DNA of 64,000 bases from an uncultured Actinomycetes bacterium (GTDB lineage Bacteria > Actinomycetota > Actinomycetes > Nanopelagicales > Nanopelagicaceae): positions 1 to 64,000 of the forward strand of contig CAILHY010000016.1 in the NCBI GenBank assembly GCA_903834145.1, given 5' to 3'. The stretch's first letter is position 1; every line of letters starts with the position of its first letter. The position numbers were made by a program, and so were the translations under genes. Below the pieces are notes generated by a model. It was not told the DNA's origin and did no database searches. It saw only the letters and a list, made by a program, of their open reading frames with translations. Below are positions 11,171-21,496 of this stretch, piece after piece.

Positions 11171-12592
11171 ATGCGAGAGAATGCGCACGTGAGTGTTCTA
11201 GCCAGCAGATACGCATCTAAGGCAATGTGCGACATCTTCGCGCCCGAGGCCAAGATTATTTCTGAGCGAAAACTTTGGTTGGCCGTTGCTCGTGCCCAAT
11301 CCGCGCTAGGTCATGCGATTCCCGAATCAGTTATTGCTGATTATGAAAAAGTTTTAACGAAGGTAGATCTTGCATCCATTGACGAGCGCGAAAAAATTAC
11401 CCGCCACGATGTGAAAGCCCGTATTGAAGAATTCAATGCACTGGCTGGGCATGAAGTAATCCATGCAGGAATGACAAGTCGCGATCTCACCGAAAATATC
11501 GAAGCGCTACAAATTCGAAATGGTATGAATATCGTTCACGATAAGACGATTACCGTATTGGCGCGGCTCGGTGAACATGCTGCAAGTTTCGCCGATCAAC
11601 CGATTGCTGGACGATCCCATAATGTTCCAGCGCAAATAACGACTCTGGGAAAAAGATTTGCAAGTGCGGCGGAAGAATTACTTTTTGCCTATGAGCGCCT
11701 TGATGCCTTACTTGATCGTTATCCAATGCGCGGTATCAAAGGACCAGTAGGTACATCGCAAGACTCCATTGATTTATTGGGCTCATCCGAAGCTCATCAA
11801 AAATTGGAAGCCGCGATCGCTTCCGAACTGGGTTTCGAGCACGTTTTGGATTCAACAGGCCAGATCTATCCACGCTCATTTGATTACGACGTCGTGACGA
11901 CATTGGTTCAAATTGCTGCTGCACCTTCATCCTTGGCAACGTCCATTCGTTTGATGGCTGGCGCTGAATTAGTGACTGAAGGTTTTAAAGCCGGGCAAGT
12001 TGGATCATCGGCGATGCCTCACAAAATGAATACGCGCTCTTGCGAACGCATTAATGGTTTAGCTGTTGTGCTTCGGGGATATGCATCCATGATCAGTGAG
12101 TTGGCCGGGGATCAATGGAATGAAGGCGATGTCTCCTGCAGTGTTGTTCGCAGAGTCGCACTTCCTGATGCGTTCTACGCGATCGATGGACTCTTGGAAA
12201 CCACACTCACTGTCCTCAATGAGTTTGGTGCATTCCCTGCAGTGATCGCTGCAGAATTAGAGCGATACCTACCTTTCCTTGCAACGACAAAAATATTGAT
12301 GGCTGCTATCAAGGCAGGTGTTGGCCGCGAAGTAGCCCATGAAGTCATTAAAGAGCATGCAACGAAAGCGGCGCTTCAGATGCGTGAGGGCAAGGCAAAT
12401 AATCTTCTTGACGCTTTGGGTGCGGATTCACGTATTCCACTAGATCGCGCAGCACTAGATGCGCTCATTAGAGACCCCATCGAATTTACTGGCGATGCTC
12501 GCCAACAAATTGCGCGAGTTGTGAGTCGCATTGACGCGATTACTTCCGCGCATCCTGCGCAAGCGCAGTACAAACCCGGCTCAATCCGGTGA
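11171..12592 (+). CDS. purB: adenylosuccinate lyase
   Basis: A fumarase/aspartase-superfamily lyase acting twice in purine synthesis (SAICAR to AICAR, adenylosuccinate to AMP). The 473 residues include TSRDLTEN, the substrate-binding PIAGRSHNVPAQ segment with the general acid His, and the signature loop GSSAMPHKMNTRSCERI holding the catalytic Ser. The start is ATG 11171, immediately after the purD stop; a second candidate start lies a few codons in. The stop overlaps the GTG start of purC by 4 bp. Confidence 0.96.
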   Translation: MRENAHVSVLASRYASKAMCDIFAPEAKIISERKLWLAVARAQSALGHAIPESVIADYEKVLTKVDLASIDEREKITRHDVKARIEEFNALAGHEVIHAGMTSRDLTENIEALQIRNGMNIVHDKTITVLARLGEHAASFADQPIAGRSHNVPAQITTLGKRFASAAEELLFAYERLDALLDRYPMRGIKGPVGTSQDSIDLLGSSEAHQKLEAAIASELGFEHVLDSTGQIYPRSFDYDVVTTLVQIAAAPSSLATSIRLMAGAELVTEGFKAGQVGSSAMPHKMNTRSCERINGLAVVLRGYASMISELAGDQWNEGDVSCSVVRRVALPDAFYAIDGLLETTLTVLNEFGAFPAVIAAELERYLPFLATTKILMAAIKAGVGREVAHEVIKEHATKAALQMREGKANNLLDALGADSRIPLDRAALDALIRDPIEFTGDARQQIARVVSRIDAITSAHPAQAQYKPGSIR

Positions 12593-13467
12593 GCGGCTTC
12601 GGTTTAGCTGGCCCACCGCCAGCGCCTTCAATATCCGGGTGGAATCATGTGCGCACTGGAAAAGTTCGCGATCTTTACACCAATTCCTCGGGAGAACTTC
12701 TACTCGTTGCTTCAGACAGGGTCTCTGCATTTGATTGGGTTCTGCCCACTGAAATTCCTGGCAAGGGTGCCGTACTGACACAGTTGTCGCTCTTTTGGTT
12801 TGAAAAACTTGCGAGCGTTGTCCCTAATCACATTCTCAGCACCGATGTTCCAGAACAAGTTAAGGGACGTGCAGTAATCGTTATGCCACTCGAGATGTTT
12901 CCTATCGAGTGTGTTGCTCGAGGTTATCTCACAGGCAGCGGCTGGAGTGAGTACAAGAAATCACAAACTGTCTGTGGCATTGCACTACCTGCCGGACTCC
13001 TAGACGGATCACAGCTACCAACAAATATTTTTACGCCGGCAACCAAGGCGGAAATTGGCGACCATGACATCAACATTGATTTCGAAGAAGCTTTGAAGAT
13101 TTCTCCGCAAGCGGGTGAACTTCGCGATCTCACACTCAAGCTTTATGGCGCGGCTGCAGATTACGCGAAAGAGCGAGGAATTATTCTGGCTGATACCAAG
13201 TTTGAATTTGGTACCGATGCATCGGGGAAAATAATTCTTGGCGATGAAGCACTGACTCCGGATTCATCACGTTTTTGGGAGGCCGAGTCGTGGGTGCCCG
13301 GCGGTGCTCAGGCATCCTTTGATAAGCAGTATCTACGAGACTATTTAACCTCTAGCGGATGGGACCGCGAATCTGCGCCCCCAGAGTTACCGCAAGACAT
13401 TGTTGAGAAGACAGCTCAGCGATATAGAGATGCATATTTAAGACTCACCGGCACTCAGTTCAACTAA
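12589..13467 (+). CDS. purC: phosphoribosylaminoimidazole-succinocarboxamide synthase
   Basis: SAICAR synthetase joins aspartate to CAIR using ATP. The 292-residue protein resembles the longer actinobacterial and eukaryotic-like form. Motifs are TGKVRDLY near the N-terminus, DRVSAFDWVLP, IECVARGYLTGSGWSEY, and the DTKFEFG / ILGDEALTPDSSRFW nucleotide-binding end. The start is GTG 12589, coupled to the purB stop (GTGA). It is followed after 16 bp by purS. Confidence 0.96.
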   Translation: MSGFGLAGPPPAPSISGWNHVRTGKVRDLYTNSSGELLLVASDRVSAFDWVLPTEIPGKGAVLTQLSLFWFEKLASVVPNHILSTDVPEQVKGRAVIVMPLEMFPIECVARGYLTGSGWSEYKKSQTVCGIALPAGLLDGSQLPTNIFTPATKAEIGDHDINIDFEEALKISPQAGELRDLTLKLYGAAADYAKERGIILADTKFEFGTDASGKIILGDEALTPDSSRFWEAESWVPGGAQASFDKQYLRDYLTSSGWDRESAPPELPQDIVEKTAQRYRDAYLRLTGTQFN

Positions 13468-13483
13468 ATCCATAAGGGAGCGC

Positions 13484-13732
13484 ATGATGGCAAAGATCGT
13501 GGTCGAAGTAATGTTGAAGCCAGAAATCCTTGACCCACAAGGCAAAGCTGTTGCCGCCGCTCTTCCACGTCTTGGTTTCACATTTGCAACTTCTGTGCGC
13601 CAAGGTAAGCGATTTGAGATTGAAGTTGTAGGAGATCCAACCACGGAACAACTTGCTGAAGTTTCTCGTGCTGCTGAAACATTACTTGCCAACCCAGTCA
13701 TCGAAACTTTTGTTGTGAAGGTTGAGAAGTAG
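13484..13732 (+). CDS. purS: phosphoribosylformylglycinamidine synthase, PurS subunit
   Basis: A small 82-residue subunit of the three-part FGAM synthase PurSQL, needed to hold PurQ and PurL together. The sequence fits the family: VVVEVMLKPEILDPQGKAV, a hydrophobic core and VRQGKRFEIEV. Two ATGs occur in tandem (13484 and 13487); AAGGGAGCGC lies upstream. Its stop is followed without spacing by purQ, as usual. Confidence 0.95.
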   Translation: MMAKIVVEVMLKPEILDPQGKAVAAALPRLGFTFATSVRQGKRFEIEVVGDPTTEQLAEVSRAAETLLANPVIETFVVKVEK

Positions 13733-14404
13733 ATGAAAGTTGGTGTCGTCACTTTTCCCGGATCACTCGATGATCGAGATGCCGCGCGCGCAGTTCGTGC
13801 AGGGGGATCCGAAGCGATTGCGCTCTGGCACGATGATGCAGATTTGCATGGAGTCGACGCGGTAATTCTTCCAGGCGGATTTTCTTACGGTGACTACCTG
13901 CGATGTGGCGCGATTTCTCGCTTTGCTCCCGTCATGGGATCGATCATTGAAAAAGCTAATGGGGGAATGCCTGTTCTTGGAATTTGTAATGGTTTCCAGA
14001 TTCTCTGCGAGTCGCATCTGCTGCCTGGCGCGCTCACACAAAATCAAGGCCTTCACTTTCTCTGCACTCCGCAGAAGATAAAGGTTGAAAATATTTCAAC
14101 GCCGTGGACCTCTAATTTCACCGAGGGCCTCGAGATTGTGATCCCGCTAAAGAATGGCGAAGGTTCATTTCAATGTGATGATGAAACGCTCGCGATGCTG
14201 GAAGGTGAAAGTCGGGTGATTGCTCGATACGTCGGCGTTAACCCCAATGGTTCACGCAATTTGATCGCAGGGATTTCAAATGCACGAGGCAATGTTGTTG
14301 GACTCATGCCGCACCCTGAACACGCAATTGACCCATTGACTGGACCTAGCGCCGATGGACTTCCCTTCTTCACCTCCATTCTTAACGCGATGGTAGGCAA
14401 ATAA
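13733..14404 (+). CDS. purQ: phosphoribosylformylglycinamidine synthase, PurQ subunit
   Basis: The class I glutamine amidotransferase subunit that releases ammonia from glutamine for PurL. The 223 residues contain [12 protein letters not shown] (oxyanion region), the nucleophile elbow [12 protein letters not shown] with the catalytic Cys, and the His-Glu pair in [10 protein letters not shown] near the C-terminus. It is packed with zero spacing between purS and purL, consistent with stoichiometric translation of one complex. Confidence 0.97.
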   Translation: MKVGVVTFPGSLDDRDAARAVRAGGSEAIALWHDDADLHGVDAVILPGGFSYGDYLRCGAISRFAPVMGSIIEKANGGMPVLGICNGFQILCESHLLPGALTQNQGLHFLCTPQKIKVENISTPWTSNFTEGLEIVIPLKNGEGSFQCDDETLAMLEGESRVIARYVGVNPNGSRNLIAGISNARGNVVGLMPHPEHAIDPLTGPSADGLPFFTSILNAMVGK

Positions 14405-16633
14405 ATGGCGCTAGATACCGTTGCGATTGCGGCCCAGACGCCTGATCAAGAACAACCCTTTGCCGCCCTTGGACTAAAACCTGATGAATATCAACGTATT
14501 CGCGAGATTCTTGGACGACGTCCGTCATCGAGTGAATTAGCCATGTATTCGGTAATGTGGTCAGAACATTGCTCGTACAAATCATCGAAAGTTCACCTCA
14601 AGCAATTTGGGGAGAAGGCGCCCCACAGCGATGCACTGCTCGTTGGTATTGGCGAGAACGCTGGCGTTGTTGATGTTGGACAGGGTTACGCCGTTACTTT
14701 CAAGATTGAATCTCATAATCACCCATCATTTGTTGAGCCCTATCAAGGAGCAGCAACAGGTGTGGGTGGAATTGTGCGCGACATCTTGACCATGGGTGCG
14801 CGCCCTATCGCGGTTATGGATCCACTTCGCTTCGGCCCTGCCGATGCACCTGATACACGCCGCGTTCTTCCAGGAATTGTTGCGGGTATTGGTGGATATG
14901 GAAACTGCTTAGGACTTCCCAATATCGGCGGTGAAATAGTTTTCGATGAAACGTATGCCGGCAATCCTTTGGTGAATGCACTCTGTGTTGGTGTTATGCG
15001 CCATGACCAAATCAAATTGGCGAAAGCTTCAGGTGCAGGAAACCTTGTCGTGCTCTTTGGTGCACAAACTGGCGGAGATGGCATTGGCGGCGTGTCAGTT
15101 CTGGCTAGCGAAACATTTGGATCAACGGGACCCGCAAAACGTCCCAGTGTTCAAGTAGGAGATCCATTTACCGAGAAGGTCTTGATTGAATGCTCACTAG
15201 AAATCTTCGCTGAAGATTTAGTGGTTGGTATTCAAGATCTGGGTGGTGCCGGACTTTCATGCGCAACGAGTGAATTAGCATCTGGCGGATCAGGTGGAAT
15301 GCGCGTTGAGTTGGACACGGTTCCATTGCGCGATCCAAGTTTGTCTCCTGAAGAAATCTTGATGAGTGAATCACAAGAGCGTATGTGCGCCATTGTTGAG
15401 CCCGGCAAGATCGCTCGTTTTCTAGAGATCTGCAAGAAATGGGATGTCACCGTCAATGTGATTGGCGAAGTGACTGACGGCGATCGTTTGATCATCACAT
15501 GGCACGGAGAAACGATTGTTGATGTGCCTCCCCGCACAGTGGCCCACGAAGGTCCGGTCTATAACCGTCCACTTGCCAAACCCGAGTACGTAGATCGCGT
15601 GAATGCACAGGTACTGGATTTGCCAATGCCTCAAAGTGCGCACGAGGTAAAAGCAGCGATTATTAAGCTTATTTCGAGCCCAAACATGGCTGATAAATCG
15701 TGGGTCACATCCCAATACGACAAATACGTGCAGGGCAACACGATCCAATCCCAGCCTGAAGATTCAGGAATGATCCGGATTGATGAGAGCACACACCTTG
15801 GTGTCGCGATTTCAACCGATGCAAATGCATCCTGGTCCTATCTCAACCCATACGAAGGCGCGAAGTTGGCCCTTGCCGAAGCTGCAAGAAATATCGCCAC
15901 TGCTGGTGCCAAACCTTTAGCAGTGACCAATTGTTTGAACTTTGGTTCCCCCGAGGATCCAGGTGTCATGTGGCAGTTCGCTGAAACTGTGCGCGGCTTA
16001 GCCGATGGATGTTTAGAGATGGGCCTACCTGTGACAGGCGGCAATGTTTCCTTCTACAACCAGACAGGTGATGTTGCTATTTTGCCTACACCCGTGATCG
16101 GAGTTCTTGGAGTGATTCAAGATGTTCGATCACGTACTCCCATGTCCTTTACTGATGCAGGTCTAGAGCTATACCTCATCGGTGAAACAACCAATGATTT
16201 GGCTGGTAGTGAATGGGCATATATGCACAATCAACGCGGTGGTCAATCACCGATTGCTGATTTGCAGAGGGAGATTCGCCTCATTGAACTCTTGCTCGAA
16301 GGGCAATCAATCTTCGCAGCTGCGCATGATTTAAGCCAAGGCGGTCTAGCCGTGAGCATTGCTGAAATGGTCCTTCACAACAACATTGGCGCAACCATTT
16401 CTTTAGATCAGGAAATCGGAATCGTGCTGCTTAGTGAAACTCCAGGACGTGTTGTTGTTGCGATTTCACCTGACCATGCTGGCGAACTTATTTCGCTGGC
16501 CAGGAAATACGATCTTGCGATCACAAAATTAGGCACCACCGGTGGCACTTCATTGACTGTCAATGACGCCGTCATTCCACTCGATGAATTGCGGACCGCT
16601 TACACGCAAACAATTCCGAAGCTATTTGGGTAA
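14405..16633 (+). CDS. purL: phosphoribosylformylglycinamidine synthase, PurL subunit
   Basis: The catalytic subunit of FGAM synthase; it forms FGAM from FGAR, ATP and the ammonia supplied by PurQ. The 742-residue small form (no fused PurS or PurQ) has an AIRS-type N-terminal domain with EHCSYKSSK, the [20 protein letters not shown] motif, the GGDGIGG glycine-rich stretch, and a second half with [11 protein letters not shown] and [11 protein letters not shown]. Its TAA overlaps the next ATG by one base. Confidence 0.97.
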   Translation: MALDTVAIAAQTPDQEQPFAALGLKPDEYQRIREILGRRPSSSELAMYSVMWSEHCSYKSSKVHLKQFGEKAPHSDALLVGIGENAGVVDVGQGYAVTFKIESHNHPSFVEPYQGAATGVGGIVRDILTMGARPIAVMDPLRFGPADAPDTRRVLPGIVAGIGGYGNCLGLPNIGGEIVFDETYAGNPLVNALCVGVMRHDQIKLAKASGAGNLVVLFGAQTGGDGIGGVSVLASETFGSTGPAKRPSVQVGDPFTEKVLIECSLEIFAEDLVVGIQDLGGAGLSCATSELASGGSGGMRVELDTVPLRDPSLSPEEILMSESQERMCAIVEPGKIARFLEICKKWDVTVNVIGEVTDGDRLIITWHGETIVDVPPRTVAHEGPVYNRPLAKPEYVDRVNAQVLDLPMPQSAHEVKAAIIKLISSPNMADKSWVTSQYDKYVQGNTIQSQPEDSGMIRIDESTHLGVAISTDANASWSYLNPYEGAKLALAEAARNIATAGAKPLAVTNCLNFGSPEDPGVMWQFAETVRGLADGCLEMGLPVTGGNVSFYNQTGDVAILPTPVIGVLGVIQDVRSRTPMSFTDAGLELYLIGETTNDLAGSEWAYMHNQRGGQSPIADLQREIRLIELLLEGQSIFAAAHDLSQGGLAVSIAEMVLHNNIGATISLDQEIGIVLLSETPGRVVVAISPDHAGELISLARKYDLAITKLGTTGGTSLTVNDAVIPLDELRTAYTQTIPKLFG

Positions 16634-16929
16634 TGCGCGACGAGAAGATTTTGCAGGAAGTTAAGAGCACCCTGTCTCAGTTGGAAAAATTAGCGCCCGG
16701 TCACGCAATTGAAGTTCGCGTGCCACCCTATGCAGCAATTCAATGCGGAGAAGGTCCAACTCACACGCGTGGGACACCACCTAACGTCATTGAGATGAAT
16801 GCACATACCTGGCTGGCACTGGCTAGAGGTGAACAATCCTGGGCAGATGCATACGCCGCGGGCGACATCCGAGCCTCTGGCGCTCGCGCTGATTTGTCTG
16901 CGTATTTACCGCTTAGGATTGCGCCGTGA
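16633..16929 (+). CDS. SCP-like (sterol carrier family) small protein
   Basis: A 98-residue protein resembling the actinobacterial 'sterol carrier family' proteins usually found between purL and purF. The recognisable core is VRVPPYAAIQCGEGPTHTRG, followed by WLALARGEQSWADAYAAGDI and a short tail ending AYLPL. It is coupled to purL by a one-base overlap and to the downstream glycosyltransferase by 4 bp. The function is unknown; no lipid-binding residue can be identified from the sequence alone. Confidence 0.75.
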   Translation: MRDEKILQEVKSTLSQLEKLAPGHAIEVRVPPYAAIQCGEGPTHTRGTPPNVIEMNAHTWLALARGEQSWADAYAAGDIRASGARADLSAYLPLRIAP

Positions 16930-17630
16930 AAACACTCACGGTCATCGTTCCAATATTTAACGAGGCGCGCTCAATTCCTCAGTTAGTTAAAGAGATCAGT
17001 GAGCTACCAAAAGGTGTGGTTTCAGAAGTTATTTTCGTAAACGACGGAAGCAGCGATAATTCCGTAGAACTTTTAGAGGGCGCTCTATCAAAGACGCACC
17101 TCAATTATCAGGTCATTACTAAAAATAATGGTGGCAAAGCCAGCGCCATTCAGGCAGGGGTTGTCGGAGTTCACTCCACTCACTCACTCATTTTGGATGC
17201 TGACCTTGAATTAGCAACGACGGATATTTTGAAACTATGGGACGTGGTGCTTTCGGGAAGATCAGAAACCGTCTTCGGATATCGCAGCTTCTTGGCACAA
17301 TCCTCGTTTACTTATCGTTACGCAAAAGGCAATCATGTTATTTCGAACCTATATGGATTACTTTTTAATGCAGTCATCACCGACATTATGTGCGGATATA
17401 AATTGGTACCAACGCCGATGTTGCAATCCTTGCCATTTAAATTCAAGAAATATGCCATCGAGATAGAGATCCCAATTCACTTATGGGAAAACAAGATCAG
17501 ACCCTTTGAAGTTCAAGTTGAATATTTCCCTCGCTCTCGTGCTGAAGGCAAAGGAATTACCGTCCACGACGCAGTTTCCATTATCTCCTCCATGATTTGG
17601 TATCGAATCTTTAAGGTGCACAAAAAATGA
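16926..17630 (+). CDS. family 2 glycosyltransferase (polyprenyl-phosphate sugar synthase-like)
   Basis: A GT-A fold glycosyltransferase of 234 residues. The N-terminal VPIFNEARSIPQLV and FVNDGSSDNS bind the nucleotide sugar, and LDADLE gives the metal-binding acidic motif. No C-terminal membrane helix is evident, so it resembles the soluble dolichyl/polyprenyl-phosphate hexose synthases. Start and stop overlap both neighbours by 4 bp. The next gene is a GT-C-like membrane protein, so the pair may make and use a lipid-linked sugar for envelope glycosylation. It breaks the usual purL-purF order. Confidence 0.85.
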   Translation: MKTLTVIVPIFNEARSIPQLVKEISELPKGVVSEVIFVNDGSSDNSVELLEGALSKTHLNYQVITKNNGGKASAIQAGVVGVHSTHSLILDADLELATTDILKLWDVVLSGRSETVFGYRSFLAQSSFTYRYAKGNHVISNLYGLLFNAVITDIMCGYKLVPTPMLQSLPFKFKKYAIEIEIPIHLWENKIRPFEVQVEYFPRSRAEGKGITVHDAVSIISSMIWYRIFKVHKK

Positions 17631-18928
17631 TTCGCCGGATATTTGCTGGCGACCTTAAGACATCACTCCTTCGCAATGGGTTAATCGCCTCGCTGTGGTG
17701 GATTGTTTTCTATCCAGGTTTTTATTCTGATGATTCCTTTGCTGCTGTCTCTATGGCTAGGACTGGTCAGCTCTCCAGCGCGTGGAGTGCACCGTGGGCC
17801 TTATTCGTTCGCATTTTCTCGTTGCACGGACGTTATCCAGGAATAGTGACCTTGATTTTCGGCCTAACTTTGGCGTTAAGTCTCACGATCTTCATCTATT
17901 CCTTAATGGCTGAAAAATCAGCTTCCATCACCTCATCTTTACTGTCTGCGACCCCGCTGGTTGGCGCGATGGGTGTCACGTTGTGGCACGACATCCCGAT
18001 GACGTCAGGATTTTTTCTTGTTGCGGCTTTCATGATTCGTGCCTACAAGAATCAGGCGGTCACGAAAAGCGATATCGGCTGGTTGCTCTTTCCTGGAATG
18101 TTCCTAAGCACCTTCAGGCTCAATGGGATTCCAACCATTGCCGTGCTGGTTTTGTTCTATATGTTTATGAAGGTACCGAATGTCGCCAAGAAATTTCTTG
18201 TTGTGGGGCTTGTCTTTTCAGCGCTAGTCACATTGCTCGCTGGCACTGCAATAAATGAAGTGAAATCAAGAAACGGCGACATGGCTGTGGGTTGGATGCA
18301 GTACGACCTCTCTTGTTATGCGAGCAAGCCCGCGGGTGTTGGTTTTATTGAAAAAGCAATGCCAGGAGTTGGAAATACAGACAGTTGGAAATCAGGGTCA
18401 GCTTGTGTTTGGTTTTCTGATGCAAAGTTGACGCAGGCCGATGTCAACGCTTCTAAGAGCCATCTCATGTCAACGTGGTTGCGGTTGCTCAAGCACGACC
18501 CACTATTTGTTCTGACTACACATATGAAGCGTCATGAATATTTGGTACCACTGCCGGTTTACGGTTTACCTCGCCCACCATTTATTCACAGCACCGTAGA
18601 GTTTGCCGATCAAGGGATTGCTTGGGCATTTCCTCAAGTGGCCAATAAAGCACGTCTCTATATAAGAGCATGGAATGCGGGCAGTCCGCTTTTTGCTTAC
18701 TCAGGCTTGTGGTTGCTCTTCCTCTTTGTGGCATGGATTCGCACCAAACGACAAGATTTGTTGATACTTGTTTTGTTGGCAACAATCCTTTCCGCCGGGC
18801 TCTTTGTAGCCGCTGCAATCTCTGATGGACGTTATGCACTATTTACATTGCTTGCGGGACAAGGCGTTGCACTTGGCTACGTGGTGGATGTATTCCTAAA
18901 GAGAAGGCGGTCATCACATGGGGCGTAG
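17627..18928 (+). CDS. polytopic membrane protein, GT-C/DUF6020-like
   Basis: A 433-residue membrane protein with roughly ten hydrophobic segments (for example near residues 15-35, 75-95, 105-125, 160-200 and 360-425). An acidic pair in the first outer loop (YPGFYSDDSFAAV) and a long soluble stretch around residues 215-345 resemble lipid-linked sugar glycosyltransferases, especially DUF6020-type proteins. It is coupled to the GT2 gene by 4 bp and overlaps purF by 11 bp. The acceptor and sugar are unknown. The family call is a resemblance, not a proof. Confidence 0.65.
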   Translation: MIRRIFAGDLKTSLLRNGLIASLWWIVFYPGFYSDDSFAAVSMARTGQLSSAWSAPWALFVRIFSLHGRYPGIVTLIFGLTLALSLTIFIYSLMAEKSASITSSLLSATPLVGAMGVTLWHDIPMTSGFFLVAAFMIRAYKNQAVTKSDIGWLLFPGMFLSTFRLNGIPTIAVLVLFYMFMKVPNVAKKFLVVGLVFSALVTLLAGTAINEVKSRNGDMAVGWMQYDLSCYASKPAGVGFIEKAMPGVGNTDSWKSGSACVWFSDAKLTQADVNASKSHLMSTWLRLLKHDPLFVLTTHMKRHEYLVPLPVYGLPRPPFIHSTVEFADQGIAWAFPQVANKARLYIRAWNAGSPLFAYSGLWLLFLFVAWIRTKRQDLLILVLLATILSAGLFVAAAISDGRYALFTLLAGQGVALGYVVDVFLKRRRSSHGA

Positions 18929-20396
18929 ACCAGATGGATTGCTTAACCATGAAATGTTTGAGAGCGATAAGGGCCCACAGGATGCCTGCGGCATCTTTGG
19001 TGTCTGGGCACCAGGAGAAGAAGTAGCAAAGTTAACCTTCTACGGTCTCTACGCACTTCAACATCGTGGAACTGAATCTGCCGGAATTGCCACCAGTGAT
19101 GGAGAAAGAATCCTTGTCTATAAGGACATGGGACTTGTATCCCAGGTATTTACAGAAAGTGATCTGACTTCTCTTACAGGTTCGCTAGCTATTGGCCACT
19201 GCAGATATTCCACTACAGGTTCTAGCACGTGGGTGAATGCGCAACCTACCTTGCGACCAACTAAGTACGGAACCTTGGCACTGGCCCACAACGGCAATCT
19301 CACAAACACGGGCGACCTAGCCGAACTTCTACAACGCCAGACTCTTATGGCTCCAAGCAAAGACCGAGGAGCCACAACTGATACTGAAATCATGACTGCT
19401 CTCATCGCGGGCCAAGATGAAAAGAATTTCGAAGCAAGTGCCATGAGCATTTTGCCATTGCTCGAAGGTGCATTTTCCCTGGTCTTTATGGATGAGCACA
19501 CGCTGTATGCAGCTCGCGATCGTCACGGTGTTCGCCCTCTTGTTGTTGGCAAACTAGAACGTGGCTGGGTTGTTGCGTCAGAGACTGCAGCGCTCGACAT
19601 TGTTGGTGCTTCCTTTGTTCGCGAAGTTGAACCCGGTGAATTCATTGCCATTGATGAAAAGGGAATTCGTTCTCAACAATGGGCCATGCAAGAGCCCAAA
19701 GGTTGCCTCTTTGAATATGTTTACCTGGCCAGACCAGATACCAGCATCGCTGGTCGGGGTGTTCACGTCACACGTGTTGCCATTGGTGAACGATTAGCGC
19801 ACGAGCATCCAGTTGAGGCGGATTTAGTTATTCCAGTACCTGAGTCAGGAACGCCCGCAGCAATTGGTTTTGCAAAGGCATCAGGAATCCCTTACGGATC
19901 AGGGTTTGTAAAGAACTCATACGTAGGACGCACATTTATTCAACCCAGCCAAACGATTCGACAACTTGGTATCCGCCTGAAACTCAATCCACTTCGCGAT
20001 GTCATTGAAGGCAAACGCATTGTTGTTGTCGATGACTCCATTGTTCGCGGTAATACACAACGCGCCATTGTCCGTATGTTGCGCGAAGCTGGTGCGCTGG
20101 AGATTCACGTGCGCATTTCAAGCCCACCCGTTAAATGGCCATGCTTTTACGGCATTGATTTTGCTTCGCGTGCAGAGCTCATTGCTAGCGGTCTAGCGGT
20201 AGAGGAAGTTCGCAGATCCATCGGGGCTGACTCCCTTGGCTATGTTTCGCTCGAGGGCTTGATCGAGGCCACACAGATCGCCGAGTCAAGACTCTGCCAG
20301 GCGTGTTTCACCGGCACATATCCGATAGCAATTCCTGCAGATATGTCTGAGGGCAAGATGCGTTTGGAAATTACTCCCGTTGAAGGTGGGCACTAA
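18918..20396 (+). CDS. purF: amidophosphoribosyltransferase
   Basis: The committed step of purine synthesis: PRPP plus glutamine gives phosphoribosylamine. The 492 residues start with a propeptide of about 24 residues; cleavage before the Cys of DACGIFGVW would expose the N-terminal nucleophile. The glutaminase domain has RYSTTGSS and AHNGNLTN; the PRPP loop is VVVDDSIVRGNTQRAIV. C-terminal Cys residues (LCQACFTG) fit the iron-sulfur type enzyme of Bacillus. ATG 18918 overlaps the preceding gene; ATG 18954 is an alternative. The stop overlaps purM by one base. Confidence 0.96.
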   Translation: MGRRPDGLLNHEMFESDKGPQDACGIFGVWAPGEEVAKLTFYGLYALQHRGTESAGIATSDGERILVYKDMGLVSQVFTESDLTSLTGSLAIGHCRYSTTGSSTWVNAQPTLRPTKYGTLALAHNGNLTNTGDLAELLQRQTLMAPSKDRGATTDTEIMTALIAGQDEKNFEASAMSILPLLEGAFSLVFMDEHTLYAARDRHGVRPLVVGKLERGWVVASETAALDIVGASFVREVEPGEFIAIDEKGIRSQQWAMQEPKGCLFEYVYLARPDTSIAGRGVHVTRVAIGERLAHEHPVEADLVIPVPESGTPAAIGFAKASGIPYGSGFVKNSYVGRTFIQPSQTIRQLGIRLKLNPLRDVIEGKRIVVVDDSIVRGNTQRAIVRMLREAGALEIHVRISSPPVKWPCFYGIDFASRAELIASGLAVEEVRRSIGADSLGYVSLEGLIEATQIAESRLCQACFTGTYPIAIPADMSEGKMRLEITPVEGGH

Positions 20397-21454
20397 TGGC
20401 TACCTATCGCGAGGCTGGTGTTGATATTGATGCGGGAGATCGCGCCGTAGAATTAATGAAGGCCTCTGTTGCTAAGGCAACAAGATCCGAAGTTGTCGGT
20501 GGCATTGGTGGATTCGCAGGTCTTTTTGATGCGAGCGCACTCAAGAAATTCAATCGCCCACTTCTCGCGACATCCACCGATGGTGTTGGTACAAAGACAG
20601 AGATCGCACGCATCATGGGAATTTATGACACGATCGGCGAAGATCTTGTCGCAATGGTTGTTGATGATCTTGTGGTCTGTGGCGCCGAACCACTTTTTAT
20701 GACTGACTACATTGCGGTGGGCAAAGTTATTCCAGAACGCATCGCGGACATTGTTAAAGGAATTGCAGCGGGTTGCGTGAAAGCAAACACCGCTCTCATT
20801 GGTGGCGAGACCGCCGAACATCCAGGGCTTCTTGGTGAAGATGAATTTGATATTGCAGGCGCGGCAACGGGTGTCGTAGATGCCGATCACTTGCTGGATA
20901 AATCCAAAGTACAAGCGGGCGATGTTTTGATTGCGATGCCATCGAGCGGATTTCATGCCAACGGTTTTTCTTTAGTGCGCAAAATTATTCACGACAAAAA
21001 GCTTGACCTTCATGCGCCTGTGAGTGAGTATGGAATGAGCGCCGGTGAAAAGTTCCTGACTCCCACAGAGATCTACACATTGGATTGCCTTGCGCTAATC
21101 AAGGCCCTGCCTGGACATGTGCGCACCTTTTCTCACATCACTGGTGGCGGCCTTGCGGAGAACACAGCCCGTGTGATCCCAGATCACCTCACTGCCGTTT
21201 ATGATCGCTCGACATGGTCACTGCCCGTAGAGATGAACCTAATGGCTTCCCTGGGCGGGGTGCCCCAGGAGGACATGGAACGGACCTGGAACGCTGGTAT
21301 CGGCATGGTGGCCGTTATTGACCCATCTCAGGCCGATCTTGCGCTCAAATCCTTGGCTGCCCGGGGAATGAAAGCCTGGGTTGCCGGCGTTGTAATGGGG
21401 AGAAATGGGACAGAGCCGCGTTCGGCTTTGGAAGGTACCTACCGGGCGCGATAG
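20396..21454 (+). CDS. purM: phosphoribosylformylglycinamidine cyclo-ligase
   Basis: AIR synthetase closes the imidazole ring of FGAM using ATP. The 352 residues carry the family blocks: TYREAGVDIDAGD at the N-terminus, TDGVGTKTEIA, MVVDDLVVCGAEPLFMTDY, GGETAEHPG, SSGFHANGFSLVRKI and HITGGGLAENTARV. It is the last purine gene of this cluster; purE, purK, purN and purH are not in the window. The start overlaps the purF stop. Confidence 0.97.
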   Translation: MATYREAGVDIDAGDRAVELMKASVAKATRSEVVGGIGGFAGLFDASALKKFNRPLLATSTDGVGTKTEIARIMGIYDTIGEDLVAMVVDDLVVCGAEPLFMTDYIAVGKVIPERIADIVKGIAAGCVKANTALIGGETAEHPGLLGEDEFDIAGAATGVVDADHLLDKSKVQAGDVLIAMPSSGFHANGFSLVRKIIHDKKLDLHAPVSEYGMSAGEKFLTPTEIYTLDCLALIKALPGHVRTFSHITGGGLAENTARVIPDHLTAVYDRSTWSLPVEMNLMASLGGVPQEDMERTWNAGIGMVAVIDPSQADLALKSLAARGMKAWVAGVVMGRNGTEPRSALEGTYRAR

Positions 21455-21496
21455 CCTACGCCCCTGACGTTAGACGCTAAGTAAGGAGGTCACGCT

